A stretch of DNA of 64,000 nt from Heterocephalus glaber (taxonomy: Eukaryota; Chordata; Mammalia; Rodentia; Bathyergidae): assembly GCF_000247695.1 (NCBI RefSeq), contig NW_004624742.1, positions 7,478,091 to 7,542,090 of the forward strand, read 5' to 3'. The translations under genes were made by a program, and so were the position numbers. Positions 36,641 to 48,113 of this stretch are shown here, piece after piece. The first letter of the stretch is position 1. Every line of letters begins with the position of its first letter. The notes beneath the pieces were generated by a model. The model was given only the letters and a program-made list of their open reading frames with translations. It ran no database searches and had not been told where the DNA came from.

Positions 36641-38790
36641 TGTTATGGTTTAGATCTAAATTGTCTCCCAATATTCTCATGTGTGTGGAAGTTGATTGAA
36701 TCATGGGAGCACTATGTTTATCAAAAGAGTCATCTGTTGATTATTTCAGTAACTAAATGAGCTGTTAGGAGGTGTGGCCTTGTTAGAGGTAGAGCACTGG
36801 GGTCATGACATGGAGGGTGTGTTCTTGTCCCCTGATCCTCTCTTCTTTTCCTTTGCCATGCCCCTCTGTCATTCTGTTTCTGCATAGGAGCCAGCTGACA
36901 ATGGAATGAAACCATGTGCCAAAATAAACCTTTCCTCCCTTATGCTGTGGGTGTGGGATATTTTGCCCCAGCAATGGGTTAGCAACTGAGACAGAAATTT
37001 ACATCAGAGAGGTAGGGTCATTCCTGTGATTATATCTGACCCTGGGGTTTAGAAGCCTTTGGAACTTGTTTGTAGGAGGAGTTTGGAAATGTTTGGAGAT
37101 ATTTTCTGGTGAAGCCATAGAATGCTGTAAGTTGAGCTGGATAGGAGATTCTAGTTAGAAATCAGAGTACCAGAATACTGATAAAAATGCAGAGAATAAA
37201 GACCAGGCTCAGGAGGTTTCATTTGGGAGCAAGGACTCCATTGGCAGTTGGACTTGAGATCATGTGTGTTACACTCTGGCAGAAAATTTGTCTACATTGA
37301 GACTTCACAAGAGATTGAGATTAAGGGTGGCAAATTAATTAATAGAGCAGAAGCAAGCAGCCCAATATTCAGACTGTGACAGCATGAGTACTACTGGCAG
37401 ACTTTAGCTAAAGCTAGAGTGAAAATCTGTAACAAATATTAGAGCTAAAATACTTGAAAATTTGCAGTTTCAACAGAAAAGAAGTGGCTGCAGAGTTGGA
37501 ACCATGGATAGTGTGATACTAAAATGAATAGCATTTCTTTGAAAAAGCATTCTGTATCATGACAGTAGGAAAGATGACTTGAAGCCATCTCAGGAATGAG
37601 GAAGACTCTAACCTTCACCAGATTCAAGGGTGCAAAATTGTAAAGCTTTCATTTTAAAAGAGAGTCCCATGGTAACCTACTCATTCAAGGCCACAGAAGA
37701 AAATGTTTCTCCAAGTTCAGCCATCTAGGTACTCAGAGGCTGCTTTAGCCATGATCCAAGGAGTTTGGGCTACTGCTCAAGCTGGTGAAAGACCTAGGTG
37801 TCATCTACATCATACCGGTTTTATGGCCATGCAGAGTACAAGAGTTATGAGGTCATGGAGACTTCCATCCAGATTTGAAAGGAAGATCTGGGAGGCCAGA
37901 CTGTGTGCCCCTTAGAGGGCAGTGCATAAAGTTGTAAGATTGCAGACTTCAGGAAGTTGGGAAATCCAGGAACATGGATCATCTACTGAGGAAAGCCATA
38001 GGCAGTGACCAAAACCACCCTACAAAAGACCCCAGGAGAGCTGCAACTGGCAGTGACATAGGGGCAGGGCTTCCAAAGCCATTTGTAGCACACATCTTCC
38101 TACAACTTGCCACTGGTATTAAACATAAAACTGCAAAATTTAATGTTTGTCCCACTGCATTTTGGGTATTGCTTTGGTTCCATTTCTTGCTGTCCCCCTA
38201 ATTCTGCCGTTTGGAATAGGACTGTTTATCCTGTGCTATTGCATGTCATTAGTGTTTAACTTTCTTTTTTATTTTTACAGGGGTTCATAGCTAAGCATTT
38301 GTCTTGAGTCGCATAGGAACTTTGGACTTAGACTTTTCAGCAAGGCTGGAATTATTGAAACTTTGGTGATTCTTAGAGATTGATTAAATGTGTTTTGCAT
38401 AAAGAGATATGCATGAGTCTTTGGGGGGGGTCAGGAGTAGAATGTTATGGTTTGAATCAAGAATGACTCCTAAACCTCTCATGTGTTCAGAGGTGGGGCT
38501 TTTGGAAGGTGACTGGGTCATGCGGGCACTATAGCTGAATGTGATGTTAGGAGATGGGCCCAGTCAGAAGAGGTGTTACCAGGGACATGGCCTTGAAGGG
38601 TCTACCTGCCTTTACATCCAGGCCACCATGAAATGAGCAGCTTTCCTCCACAGCAGGCCCTTCCACTATGCTGTTTTTGCATTAGAACTTGGCAGCCATA
38701 GACTGAAACTGTGAGCTAAAATAAGCCTCTCCTCCTTTAAGTTGTGAGTGTGTAATATTATGTTCCAGTGATGAGAAAATGACTAAGACA
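36641..38790 (+). mobile_element. Complete MaLR element (LTR-internal-LTR)
   Basis: 5' LTR 36641-36993 ('tgttatggtttagatctaaa' to 'gcaactgagaca'), internal region 36994-38442, 3' LTR 38443-38790 ('tgttatggtttgaatcaaga' to 'aatgactaagaca'). The internal part opens with 'ggtagggtcattcctgtgat' and 'tatatctgaccctggggttt', and ends with a purine-rich tract ('ctttgggggggg') before the 3' LTR, the usual place of the polypurine tract. MaLR internals carry no functional gag/pol, and none is seen. The two LTRs differ noticeably and flanking 5-bp sequences do not match, so age is considerable, or two LTRs of different origin recombined. Confidence 0.8.
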
Positions 38791-38837
38791 CCTCCTTTCC
38801 TCAAAAATCTAGATAACGTCTTTTTAAAAGTGCAACA

Positions 38838-39472
38838 GTCCCCTCTTATCCATGGAAAATACATTCTAAGACCCTTAGTATATGTCTAAAACAATGGACA
38901 GTATTGAACCCTATGTATGCTATATTTTTTCATACGCAGTTGAGAAGTTTTCTCTAAATGGCAACTTTATACAGCTTCTCTTTGGCATATCCAAATTGCC
39001 ACCAATACTACTTTTGAGCTTTGGGACCATTATTAAATAAAATAAAGGTTAATGAAAAACAAGCACTGCAATACCACAATAGTTGGTCTGATAACCAAGA
39101 GGGATATTAAATGACTAACAGGTGGGTAGCATATATAGTATGAGTACACAGAACAAAGGTATGATTCACATCCCGTGTGGGACATTGTGGGATGAAGTGA
39201 GTTTCATCACACTACTCAGAATAGTATACAAAATTGTGTAATTCTGGAACTTTTCATTTAATATTTTCAGACCGTGGTTGACTGCAGGTAACTAAAAGTA
39301 CAGAAAGAAAATTAAACTGCATATATCAAAAGTGCAGAGCTGAGGATTTAGCTCAGTGGCACCACACCTGCCTCACAAGCACAAGGTCCTGAGTTTGAAC
39401 CCCATTACCAAAAAAAAAAAAAGAGAGAGAAAAAAGTGCAGACGGTGAAACCAAAGATAAGGGAGGATTATG
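38838..39472 (+). mobile_element. Tigger-type (pogo/Tc1-mariner) DNA transposon, split by an ID
   Basis: The left end 'cagtcccctcttatccatgg' and the right end 'accaaagataagggaggatt' are inverted copies of the Tigger-family terminus (ends CAGTCCCC...). Inside: 'aagcactgcaataccacaat', 'ggtctgataaccaagaggga', 'tgaagtgagtttcatcacac' and 'ccgtggttgactgcaggtaa'. Too short for transposase, so a non-autonomous internally deleted copy. An ID SINE lies at 39339-39431. Confidence 0.82.
39339..39431 (+). mobile_element. ID SINE inside the Tigger copy
   Basis: 'gctgaggatttagctcagtg', 'cctgcctcacaagcacaagg', 'tcctgagtttgaaccccatt', then A-rich tail. The duplication 'aaaagtgcaga' is present at 39328-39338 and 39432-39442. 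Confidence 0.95.
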
Positions 39473-39482
39473 GTAAGAGTAA

Positions 39483-39760
39483 TGGCAAATACTTAATTGG
39501 TGCTTACTTTATGCCAGGCACAATTCTAATTGTGTCTATGCGTGTATTGCTGCATATAATATATATATGTGCATATATATTATATATACACACAAATTAG
39601 TTTAATCTTTTTAACTGTATAATATTGGTATTCCTATTGTCAGATGAGGAAACATCTACTAAGATCACAGGTTCTTCATGGCAGAGCCAGGCTTCAAATA
39701 CAGGCAGTTTGACTACAGAGTCCAAGCTCTTACCCACCAGCTCTACTACCTCTTGCACAC
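39483..39760 (-). mobile_element. MIR split by an AT/TG-rich tract
   Basis: Reverse MIR: 'ttaattggtgcttactttat', 'gccaggcacaattctaattg', then a ~45-bp alternating AT region, then 'attgtcagatgaggaaacat', 'catggcagagccaggcttca' and 'gactacagagtccaagctct'. The AT tract replaces the middle of the element. Confidence 0.82.
39548..39592. repeat. Alternating AT/TG simple repeat, self-complementary
   Basis: 'tataatatatatatgtgcat' followed by 'atatattatatata': an imperfect palindrome centred on 'tgca', expected to be able to form a hairpin or cruciform. Confidence 0.8.
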
Positions 39761-39984
39761 TAACTAGACCCTATAGTCACAGGGATGTACAAAAAGATGA
39801 CTTTGATGACTGAAGCATAATACATAGCACATGAATTCCACATTCATTGCACAGGGTGCTCATAGAAAAGGAAAATTCCTGGGAGGCTTCATTCAACCTA
39901 CAAAATTTTTTCACCCACTTGCATGATAAACTTGGAGAAGTATGCCTCCAAGTGATTAAAGCTTAGTTTCTGAGTATGCCAGAA

Positions 39985-40095
39985 GGTATAAAATTGTGTG
40001 TTTCTCAAACTTTCTATTTAATATTTGTAGACCATGGTTGACTATAGGTAATTAGAAGTGCAGAAAATGAAACTGCATATATTAAAAATGTAGAC
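39985..40095 (+). mobile_element. Second Tigger-type fragment
   Basis: 'tttctatttaatatttgtag', 'accatggttgactataggta', 'attagaagtgcagaaaatga' repeat 39245-39330 of the neighbouring Tigger copy with moderate divergence. Only the right-middle part is present. Confidence 0.7.
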
Positions 40096-42824
40096 TCTCC
40101 ACATATTCATTTCAGTGCTCTTCACAAAATTATACTGCTGTACAAACCTGTGGCCATTGATCACACCAGCGTCTCTGTACCTATTATTGCCTTCCCCTGA
40201 ACCTTGTTGCAAGCATCCAAAGATGATTCTATCTGACTTTTCTGTTTCTTTTTTCTTTTTCTGCAATAATGAATCCTTTCCAGTTCCACAGGAGTGGTGG
40301 AATATAATCAACTTTGTTTCTCCAGAAGTCTGCCTCTTTCTTCTCTATAAAATTCCATTTCTCTGCTCAATTTTCCCTTGGTCTTTCTAGGGCACACTGT
40401 TCTGTTGTAGTCATGTTACACCCATTATTGCCAGCAAAGAGCAACAGGAAAGCCCTAAAAATATAAATAATGTGTGGACTCATCTGCAATGGCACAAAAG
40501 GAAGAGAAAGTTAGGGAGATTTGGTCAATGAGTATGGGTAGGTGAATGTGAAAATAATCAACCATGGGTGTGATCTGGGAAAGAAAGCATGCAATATGTA
40601 CATGGTGGGTGATAGAAATAATTAAGGAGGCTCAAGCAGCTGAGTCCCAAGACTCTGTTGTAAAAGTACCTTGGATCTAGAAAAGGGCTTGGATGCCTTG
40701 CAACTGCATCACTCTCACCTCTTCTTTCCCTGCCCCAATTTTTCTCCCATCACTTACACTTCAAAAACTCTTCTATTTCAGTGATAAGGTTAGGGATTTA
40801 GAACCAAAACCTCAATACAAAGAAAGAGACTCTTTTCTTAATATCCTTTTTAGCACACAGAACCTCAGTTTTATTATAAAGTTTGAGTTTTAAAACATAG
40901 TCACTTTTTAGGCAAAATTCACTAAGCTTTTAGTAAAGTGAAATGGAACATTAAACTGTTCCCTAATTAAAACCTGCTCATTTAAAATTTCATGTACTTC
41001 ATTTTCAATAAGTTTCTCTGTAATCAATGTGAAGTTGATCTTACTATGAAAACTCTACTGATGATGGAGTTGAAGACAGTGAATGTCACCTTGGAGAAAT
41101 TAAGTTTTGCCCTTACACTGTCTTTCTGATTTCCCACAGACAGCAATGCTATGAAACCTCTGATATACTTACCCACTCCTTGTTTGTGATCACAACTGAT
41201 TTCAAACAAAGTGGTGATTTTTGTCTCATTGCATTGGCCTGGGAGTATGGGCAAATTTGTTTTCAGAGGAAACTTTTCAAAGTATGTAACAGGCCCCAGT
41301 AACAAAACAAGAAAAGAAAAGGAATATTGATAGGCAAAAAGAGAAGCAAGGTGCATTACTATTGCATTGGCATCCTTCTTTAGAGATCAGGGAAAATATG
41401 GCAAGCGTGACTTCTATTACCATTATAGAATATCGCATTCAGCTGTGATGGAGCAGAACTGGGAAAGTGTATCCCGAGGTATTTTCACTTCATGCATTTG
41501 GCATTGTTATTAGCTATTGCATTTAAGATACATTGGTCTGTTTATTCCTCATGTTTCCTCACAGAGAAAACATTAACCATAGAAAAAGAATATTTGATGT
41601 TACAAATTATCTAGCTCACTGGTCTCATTTCCCGTTTAGTATGCAATTATTTGTTTAGCTTCCCTTAGCAAATGCAATTTCAAGGGCATTTCAAGGAATA
41701 TAAATAATATAAAAAGAAAGTACAGCCCCAAAGAGTTTTTCTTTCCTCTTCTTTCTTTCTTTATTTATTTACTTATATTTTACATTCAGAAACAGCACTG
41801 AAACATGCATATGTATGAATCAACAAAATCAGGTTGGCTAAGAAATTGGAAATTGCACTCCACTAGAACATTTGTCTTGCTCTAGAGATCTTTGTTATGG
41901 ATTTGAAGGACTAATAAAAAATCACCAGCATGACTGTAACAGATGTTTTTTATGGACTTGGGTTGTTAATAGTCTTTTTAGCTTCTCCTAAGGACTTAAG
42001 CAGATTCCTCACTTGTCTTCAATACCTGAAATTATATTAACATTGTCCAAAATGTACACTAACAAGCTACATTAAAAATGCCATAAATTGGAATGGGGAT
42101 ATTGGAGGTTTCAGCGAAGCAGAATAAATTTTAAAAGCAGCAAAGAGAGATAGATATTTGATAGATAAAAAATAGATCCATGAATAAATAGAAGATATGC
42201 CGAGACAGACACATTTTAGACATATCAATAATAGCATGAAACAGTCATAACAAAAATAATTAGTTAATCATTTTCTTTTTAAGGCAAAAGATAACCCATT
42301 TCCACACTGGAAATTACCAAGATCCAAGAAGCACACAGTGGAAAATGAACTCAAATGCTGTTTCTATGTTTACCTTGCTGGTGTGCCTGGAAGTGCTTTC
42401 CCTGGGAATTTACATGCAATGTTCTTTCTTCCTAAGCCCTTACAAGTTGCTCCCAGTGGAGGCCAAAATTGATCAATTTTGCAGAGACTAAAATAGGTAA
42501 GAAACAGCAGTTAACAAGCTTCCTGGAGTCCCTGGGAAGGCTGTTTTGTTGCCATCTTCTTAAACTGCATGAGTAGGTGCAAATGGGGCACCTGCCCCCA
42601 GCCTTGCCCTCTCTCTGCCCATCTCAGTTGGAGCACACCCCTTAAGGCCATCTTGCCATCTGCTTCCTCAGTTCCTGGTATTACCTACAATTTATTTTGT
42701 TCTCATTAATGAATGATGATACATGATGAGAAGCAGAGACCAGCCCAGCAGTGTTGTACAATGCTGTGCACTTTCTCCCTCCCTATTAATCACAAAGAGA
42801 TATGCAGATATATGCTGCTTTCAA
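40096..42824. other. No gene seen; single-copy DNA
   Basis: No protein-like frame. A short tetranucleotide-like stretch occurs at 41752-41785 ('ctttctttctttatttattt'). Confidence 0.4.
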
Positions 42825-43022
42825 TTCTTGCTCTCTATTTGTAAACTATGTAAACCTGAGTAAGTTTCTTGAGCTCTGAGCCTCAGTTTACTACCCTAAA
42901 ATCAGGGTATATATTATTTATTCCTCAAGACTTTTGTGAGCTAAGAATGCATAATACACATGGAAATGTCTAAAATAGTATGTGGTACATGGTAAGTAGT
43001 CAATAGATAGTCATTACTACCA
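42825..43022 (+). mobile_element. MIR
   Basis: 'tgtaaacctgagtaagtttc', 'tgagcctcagtttactaccc', 'taaaatcagggtatatatta', 'tggtacatggtaagtagtca' in MIR order. Confidence 0.78.
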
Positions 43023-43229
43023 ACCATTTATTCATTAATTCCACAGATAGATATTCACATATATACATATATATGAATTATGAAAATATAGAAAATAAGA
43101 CCTTGACTTCTCAAAAAACTCCTACTCTAGCTGACAAAACAGGTAAAAAAGATAAATTAATTTGTACAATAATAAATATGTCAAGAAAGGCATATTTGTA
43201 ATTAGAATATGAAAAATAAAAGAGGCAGA

Positions 43230-44964
43230 AAAACTTTGAAAAAATTATGACCATATTTCTTGAAAATTTTAGGAAAAGCACAAATTTACAAATGCAAGAA
43301 GAGCCTCAATGAACCCCAAGCAGGAAAATACAAAGAAAACTATCAAATATTATATAGTCAGATTTGGGAAAGTGTTCTTAAAACCATACAGAGAAAAAAG
43401 ACACATTCCAAGGGTACAATAGTAAGAATAATTTCTCATCTGATGAGAAACAATTCAAGCCAGAAGACAATGAATAACATTATTAAATTGCTGAAAAAGA
43501 AACTAAAACTAAAATAGTAACTTAGAGTTCTATATTCAATGGAAATTTTATGCCAAAACTGAAGATGAAATAAAATATTTTCAGATTAATAAAAGTGGAG
43601 AGAATTCATAGTTCACAGATCTGAACAATAAGAAATATAAAAGAAAGTTATTCCAACTAAAGGAAATAATACCAAATGGAAAGATAGACCTATAGAAGAA
43701 AATAAAGAACATAAGAAATTGTTAAATTATTGGAAAATTTAATAGATAATTTTTGAAATTAAATTTCTTTTAAAAACAATAAAGGATGAGACTAAAATTG
43801 TATTTTTCACATCTGCTGTACATTTAATAATAGCTGCATAAAAGAGAAAGGTAGATGAACATAAACTGCTTTTAGGATTTTATATAAAACATGAAGTGGT
43901 ATAATATTAATTTATGATAGTCTATGATAAATTAGGAGCACACTGTAATGCTTAGAGCAATCACTAAAAGCAAATGAACAAATAAATAAAATAGCATAGC
44001 TAAAAGTTAATTCCAGAGACAATATGGAATAATAAAATTATTTTATTAATCTAAGAGAAACTAGTAAAGCAGGAACAAGAAGCAACGGAGGCATAGAAAA
44101 CAAGTAGCAAAATAACTGATTTAAAACCAGAAATATAAGTAATTGCATTAAATGTAAATGGATACAAACAACTGAAAGTCAGAGATTGTTAAATTGATAA
44201 AAGAGAAAAAAGATACAACTGCAAGACAAAGTTAAAATATAAAATGCAGATAATTGAACACAAAAAGATGGAAGAAACCATACCATAAAAATGTAAATAT
44301 GCAAAAACTGGGGTGGCTATATTGAAATCAGATGAAATGTAATTTAAAATAAAGCCTACTGGAAATAAAAGAAGGCATCCATAATAATAAATAGGTCATT
44401 TCATTAAAATGATATATCAATAGTCAATGTGTATATATCTAAGAACAGATCTCCAAAGTGAGGCAAAACCTGACTTAATTGAAAGGAGAAATACATAAAC
44501 ACACAATTATAGTTGGAGATTTCAGCACGCCTCAGTAATTAATAGAACAAGTGGACAGAAAAACAAAAACTACAAGGAAAACTCAAATGGCCCAATCAAT
44601 CAACTTGACTTATGGGGCTTTAATAGAAAGCATTACTCAACCAGAACAAAATACACATTCTTTTCATATAAAGTATATTTGGTACAAATAGAACATTCAC
44701 CAAAAGGAACCATACTCTGAGCCAGAAAATCAAGCCTCTGTAATCTTCAAATAAACAAAATTATACACAGCATTTCTCTTTGATCACAGTAAAATATAAA
44801 GCAGAGAAACAAGAAAAAAGGGTTTTTTTCTTTGAAAAGATTGATGGAATTGCTAAGTATCTAGAAAGACAATTTTTACAGAAAAGAAAGAAATGAGGTA
44901 TCAAGCTACAAAAAGATCAAGAAATTTTAAAATCAAATCACTAATACATAAGTGTATATGAGAT
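43230..44964 (+). mobile_element. Old LINE-1 (L1M-type), ORF1 end to ORF2 endonuclease region
   Basis: 'atgagaaacaattcaagcca' and 'gaagacaatg' (end of ORF1), 'ttttcagattaataaaagtg', 'gcattaaatgtaaatggata' (ORF2 start region), 'ctggggtggctatattgaaa' then 'tcagatgaaatg', 'attatagttggagatttcag', 'acattcttttcatataaagt', 'ccatactctgagccagaaaa' follow the ORF2 endonuclease coding order. Many stops; long inactive. Confidence 0.82.
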
Positions 44965-45297
44965 TTGGTTGAAGAGTATGGTGAATGTTAAAATTTTAAA
45001 AATTTTATTACAGTAAAAGACAGATTGCCCTTGATCCTCCTCAAAATACTTCCCCTCACTTTGAACACACTTATCCCATTGTTCTCACCACTTTCTGAGT
45101 TCTGGGAGTTGTCTTTTGTGAGTGTCTTTAGTTGTGCTGTTATGACTGCCTTGATGTCCTGAATTGATTCAGAATATTTCGTGGTCATTTTGACTTTAGA
45201 AGAGAGACAGAGTCACATGGTGCCAGATCCAGTGAATAAGGTTGATGAGGACACACAGTAATGTTTCTATTTTCCAGAAAATGCTGTAAATGATTGA
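44965..45297 (-). pseudogene. Mariner-family transposase remnant, copy 2
   Basis: On the minus strand FLENRNITVCPHQPYSLDLA followed by PCD keeps the third catalytic aspartate of the mariner DD34D centre, followed across frame changes by YSESIQDIKAVITAQLKTLT and the terminal EQWDKCVQSEGKYFEEDQGQ. The terminal end near 44965-45000 ('gagtatggtgaatgttaaaa') is the probable inverted-repeat end. Inserted into the old L1. N-terminal half missing: it stops where the next mariner fragment begins. Confidence 0.82.
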
Positions 45298-45515
45298 TCA
45301 ACCAGGGGTAATCCAAAAATATGGTGAATGTTTAAACAATTTATTGCAGTAAAAGACACATTGCCACTAATCCCTCTCAAAATACTCAAAATATTCACCC
45401 TTGTGTCAAACACACTTATCCCACTGTTCTTGGCAATGTGTTTTTTACTGTAGTAAGTTTTAAAATTTACTGTAGTTTCAACCATCCCTTGAATTACTAA
45501 AAATCTTAAATGCAT
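45298..45515 (-). pseudogene. Mariner-family fragment, copy 3
   Basis: Same 3' end as copy 2: 'aatatggtgaatgtttaaac', 'aatttattgcagtaaaagac', with the minus-strand C-terminus readable as DKCV then HKGEYFE. It is truncated after about 200 bp. Copies 2 and 3 lie head to tail. Confidence 0.72.
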
Positions 45516-45989
45516 GATACTAATGCATATTACTAAACGTGTATTACTCAGTATACAGCCAATATGAAAAGGCTATGTATGATACGTTCCAACTATATGA
45601 TATTCTGAGAAAAAGAAAAATTATGGATACAGTAGAAAGGTCAGTGGATGTCAGGGGTTTGGGAGAAAGGAAGGTGAGTAAGTGTAATACAGTGAATTTT
45701 TAGGGCAATAAAACTATTTTGCATGATTCCAAAATGGTGAATACGTATCACTATACATTTCCCAAATCCCACAGAAGGTGCAGTAAAAAGAGTGAACCCT
45801 ACTGTAAACCATAGCCTTTAGTGAATATGAAAGTATTAATATCGGCTTACCACTGTAACCAATGAATGGCATTAACACCAGATGCTAATAAGAAGGGAAA
45901 CTTCAGAAGAAGAAGGCAAAGGAGGCTGGCATCTGGGAATACTGTACTCATGTTGTTTTTGTGTGTGTGAGAACCAAAAATTGTTCCAA
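45516..45989. other. No distinct feature; probably decayed L1
   Basis: 'gatattctgagaaaaagaaa', 'ggtcagtggatgtcaggggt', 'caaaatggtgaatacgtatc' resemble an old L1/HAL1 3' end, plus strand, but not clearly enough to bound. Confidence 0.4.
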
Positions 45990-46960
45990 AAACATCTGTT
46001 TGGGGGAAGAAAATATTTGCCAGCGCTTCATCTGAAAGAGGGTTAATTTCCAAAATATATAAACAATGCCAAAATTTTCACAATATAAATAAAACCAGTA
46101 ATCCAGTTTAGAAATGGGCAAATGATCTGAATAAACACTTCTCAAAAGAAGAAACACAAATGACCAATAAATATATGTAAAGAGCCTCAATATCATTGGC
46201 CACCAGGGAAATGTAAGTTGAAACTACAATGAGATGTCCTCTCATCCCAGTTAGAATGGCTATTATCAAAAATATTAAAAATAGCAAATGTTGGTGAGAA
46301 TGTGGAGAAAACAAAACCTTAACACTGCTGATGGAAATGTAAATTATTACAGCCACTGTCTGAAAACAGCATGGAGGTTTCTCAAAAAAACTAAAATTAA
46401 AACTACCGTATCATCCAGCTATCCTAATGCTGGCTATATATCTAAAGGAAGTGAAGTCTGCATGCCAATATATTTATTTCCGCACTAGTCACAATAGCTA
46501 ATATGTAGAATCAGCCTAGGTACCCATCAACAAATGAACGGGTATAGAAAATACAGTTTATATACCTAATAGAGTATTATTATTACCTAACAATAAATAA
46601 AGTCCTATCATTTGCAGCAGAGTAGATGGAAATGGAGGACATCATATTAAGAGAAATATACAACCGCCTGCTGCGCAAGTGCAAGGACCCGAGTTTGGTC
46701 CCCGGTACCAAAAAAAGAAGAAAAGAAGAGAAATATACAAGACACAGAAAGATGAGTATTATGTTTTCTTTCATATGTGAAGACTAAAAAAAAAAAGTTG
46801 ACCATTAAGTTAAATAGTAATTACTAAGGACTTGGCAATGTGTCAGAGAGGATGGCGGGGTAAGGGTAAAAGAAGGATGGATGGATATGATGAATGTACC
46901 CTGTATGCATGCATGGAAATATTCCAATGAATTCCATTAATATATGTTAATTAAAAGAAA
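45990..46960 (+). mobile_element. Old LINE-1, ORF2 3' part and 3' UTR
   Basis: 'gagggttaatttccaaaata', 'tgggcaaatgatctgaataa', 'agaagaaacacaaatgacca', 'ctctcatcccagttagaatg', 'aatgttggtgagaatgtgga', 'tacccatcaacaaatgaacg', 'catcatattaagagaaatat' are the standard order of the L1 ORF2 C-terminal coding DNA and 3' region. Minus-strand frames here are antisense shadows. Split by an ID SINE at 46664. Confidence 0.88.
46664..46725 (+). mobile_element. 5'-truncated ID SINE
   Basis: Only the 3' part is present: 'cgcctgctgcgcaagtgcaa', 'ggacccgagtttggtccccg', 'gtacc' plus an A-rich tail. A perfect 15-bp duplication 'aagagaaatatacaa' flanks it at 46649-46663 and 46726-46740, so truncation happened at insertion. 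High CpG retention and the perfect duplication imply a young insertion. Confidence 0.95.
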
Positions 46961-47029
46961 TAATTGTACATAGTCTAGTTTTTAAAAGAATGATAAAACA
47001 CTATATCAACAAAAGGAGCTCATTATAGG

Positions 47030-47660
47030 ACTTACAGATATTTAAAAATAATGAAGGAATATTATGAAAACTTTGTCAATAAAGTTGAAGACACACATAA
47101 AATCACAGTGCTTGAAAGATGCAACATGAAACAAGAAAAAATAAAATATAAATATCACTCTTTATGTTGATAACTTAGAACTATAATTCAAAACATTTTT
47201 AGGTGGCTTTGCTGGTAAGTTTCATCAAATAGTTTTAAATAAAGATATACAAAATCTTTCAGAAAAAAGAGAGTGAAGAAACATTTCTTAGCTTGTTTAA
47301 TAAGATCATTATAATCCTGATCTAATAAACTAATAAAGGCAGAAAAGAAAATCACAGGACATAATTTTAACAAAATATTAGGAAATAAAATCCAGCAATG
47401 AAAAGAATAATACCATATCATTCAGTGGTTTAACATGACAGTTCCCTTAACATTTAAAAACCAATCAATTTAATTAATCACATTTAAAAGAAGAAAAAGA
47501 AAAACCACATGATCATCTTAATATATACAAAAAATTAATTTGACATAACATCATTCATGATCAGAACTAAGCAAATCAGTAATATTAAGGGCCATCAATG
47601 AAAATGTGCAGCTATTTAGTTGTGAAAAGTTGAATGCTTTCCCCCTAAGATCAGAAAGAA
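47030..47660 (+). mobile_element. Old LINE-1 ORF2 fragment
   Basis: 'atgaaggaatattatgaaaa', 'aatcattataatcctgatct' style text in the reverse-transcriptase region, 'catcattcatgatcagaact', 'gaatgctttccccctaagat' and 'cagaaagaatatttgctcc' match ORF2 in order. Internally rearranged. Confidence 0.65.
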
Positions 47661-47779
47661 TATTTGCTCCCAACAGTATTTCCCACATTGGACAGAAAGT
47701 CTAGCAAATGCAAAAGCCCAGAGAAAGAAATAAAAGCAGAAGAACAGATTGTAAACAAAGACATAAGACAATATTTATT

Positions 47780-47981
47780 CAAAAACAAAGTCCTGTCATT
47801 TGCAGCAAAATGAATGGAACTGGAAGACATCATATTAAGTGAAACACACCAGTCACAGAAAGACAGATATTACATGTTTTCTTTCATATGTAAAAACTAA
47901 AAGAAAAAAATTTGACCTGGAAGTCAAATAGTGACTACTAAGGGCTACCAAGTGACAAAATGTGTATGTAGAAAATCCTAA
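47780..47981 (+). mobile_element. Old LINE-1 3' end, second copy
   Basis: 'aacaaagtcctgtcatttgc', 'aatgaatggaactggaagac', 'atcatattaagtgaaacaca', 'cagtcacagaaagacagata' repeat the text at 46596-46760 with differences, so a second L1 3' end of the same age group. Confidence 0.75.
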
Positions 47982-48113
47982 CAGAGGGCAGGGAAATGGA
48001 GAAGAAGATAAGAACCAAGTTATACTACGTAAAGGTACAAATTCCCAATAATGAAAATCAGCACATTGTATACCTAAAATGTACCAATAAATTTAATGGA
48101 AAAAAAAAAAAAA
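47982..48113 (+). mobile_element. Very short LINE-1 3' end (132 bp)
   Basis: 'aagttatactacgtaaaggt', 'acaaattcccaataatgaaa', 'aatgtaccaataaatttaat' and a poly-A tail. Duplication 'gaaaatcctaa' is seen at 47971-47981 and 48114-48124. A recent, extremely truncated insertion into the older L1. Confidence 0.9.

Noticed and set aside
46108..46356. 82-codon minus-strand hydrophobic frame as a membrane protein
   Set aside because: Antisense of old L1 ORF2; the hydrophobicity comes from reverse-complemented lysine/asparagine-rich codons.
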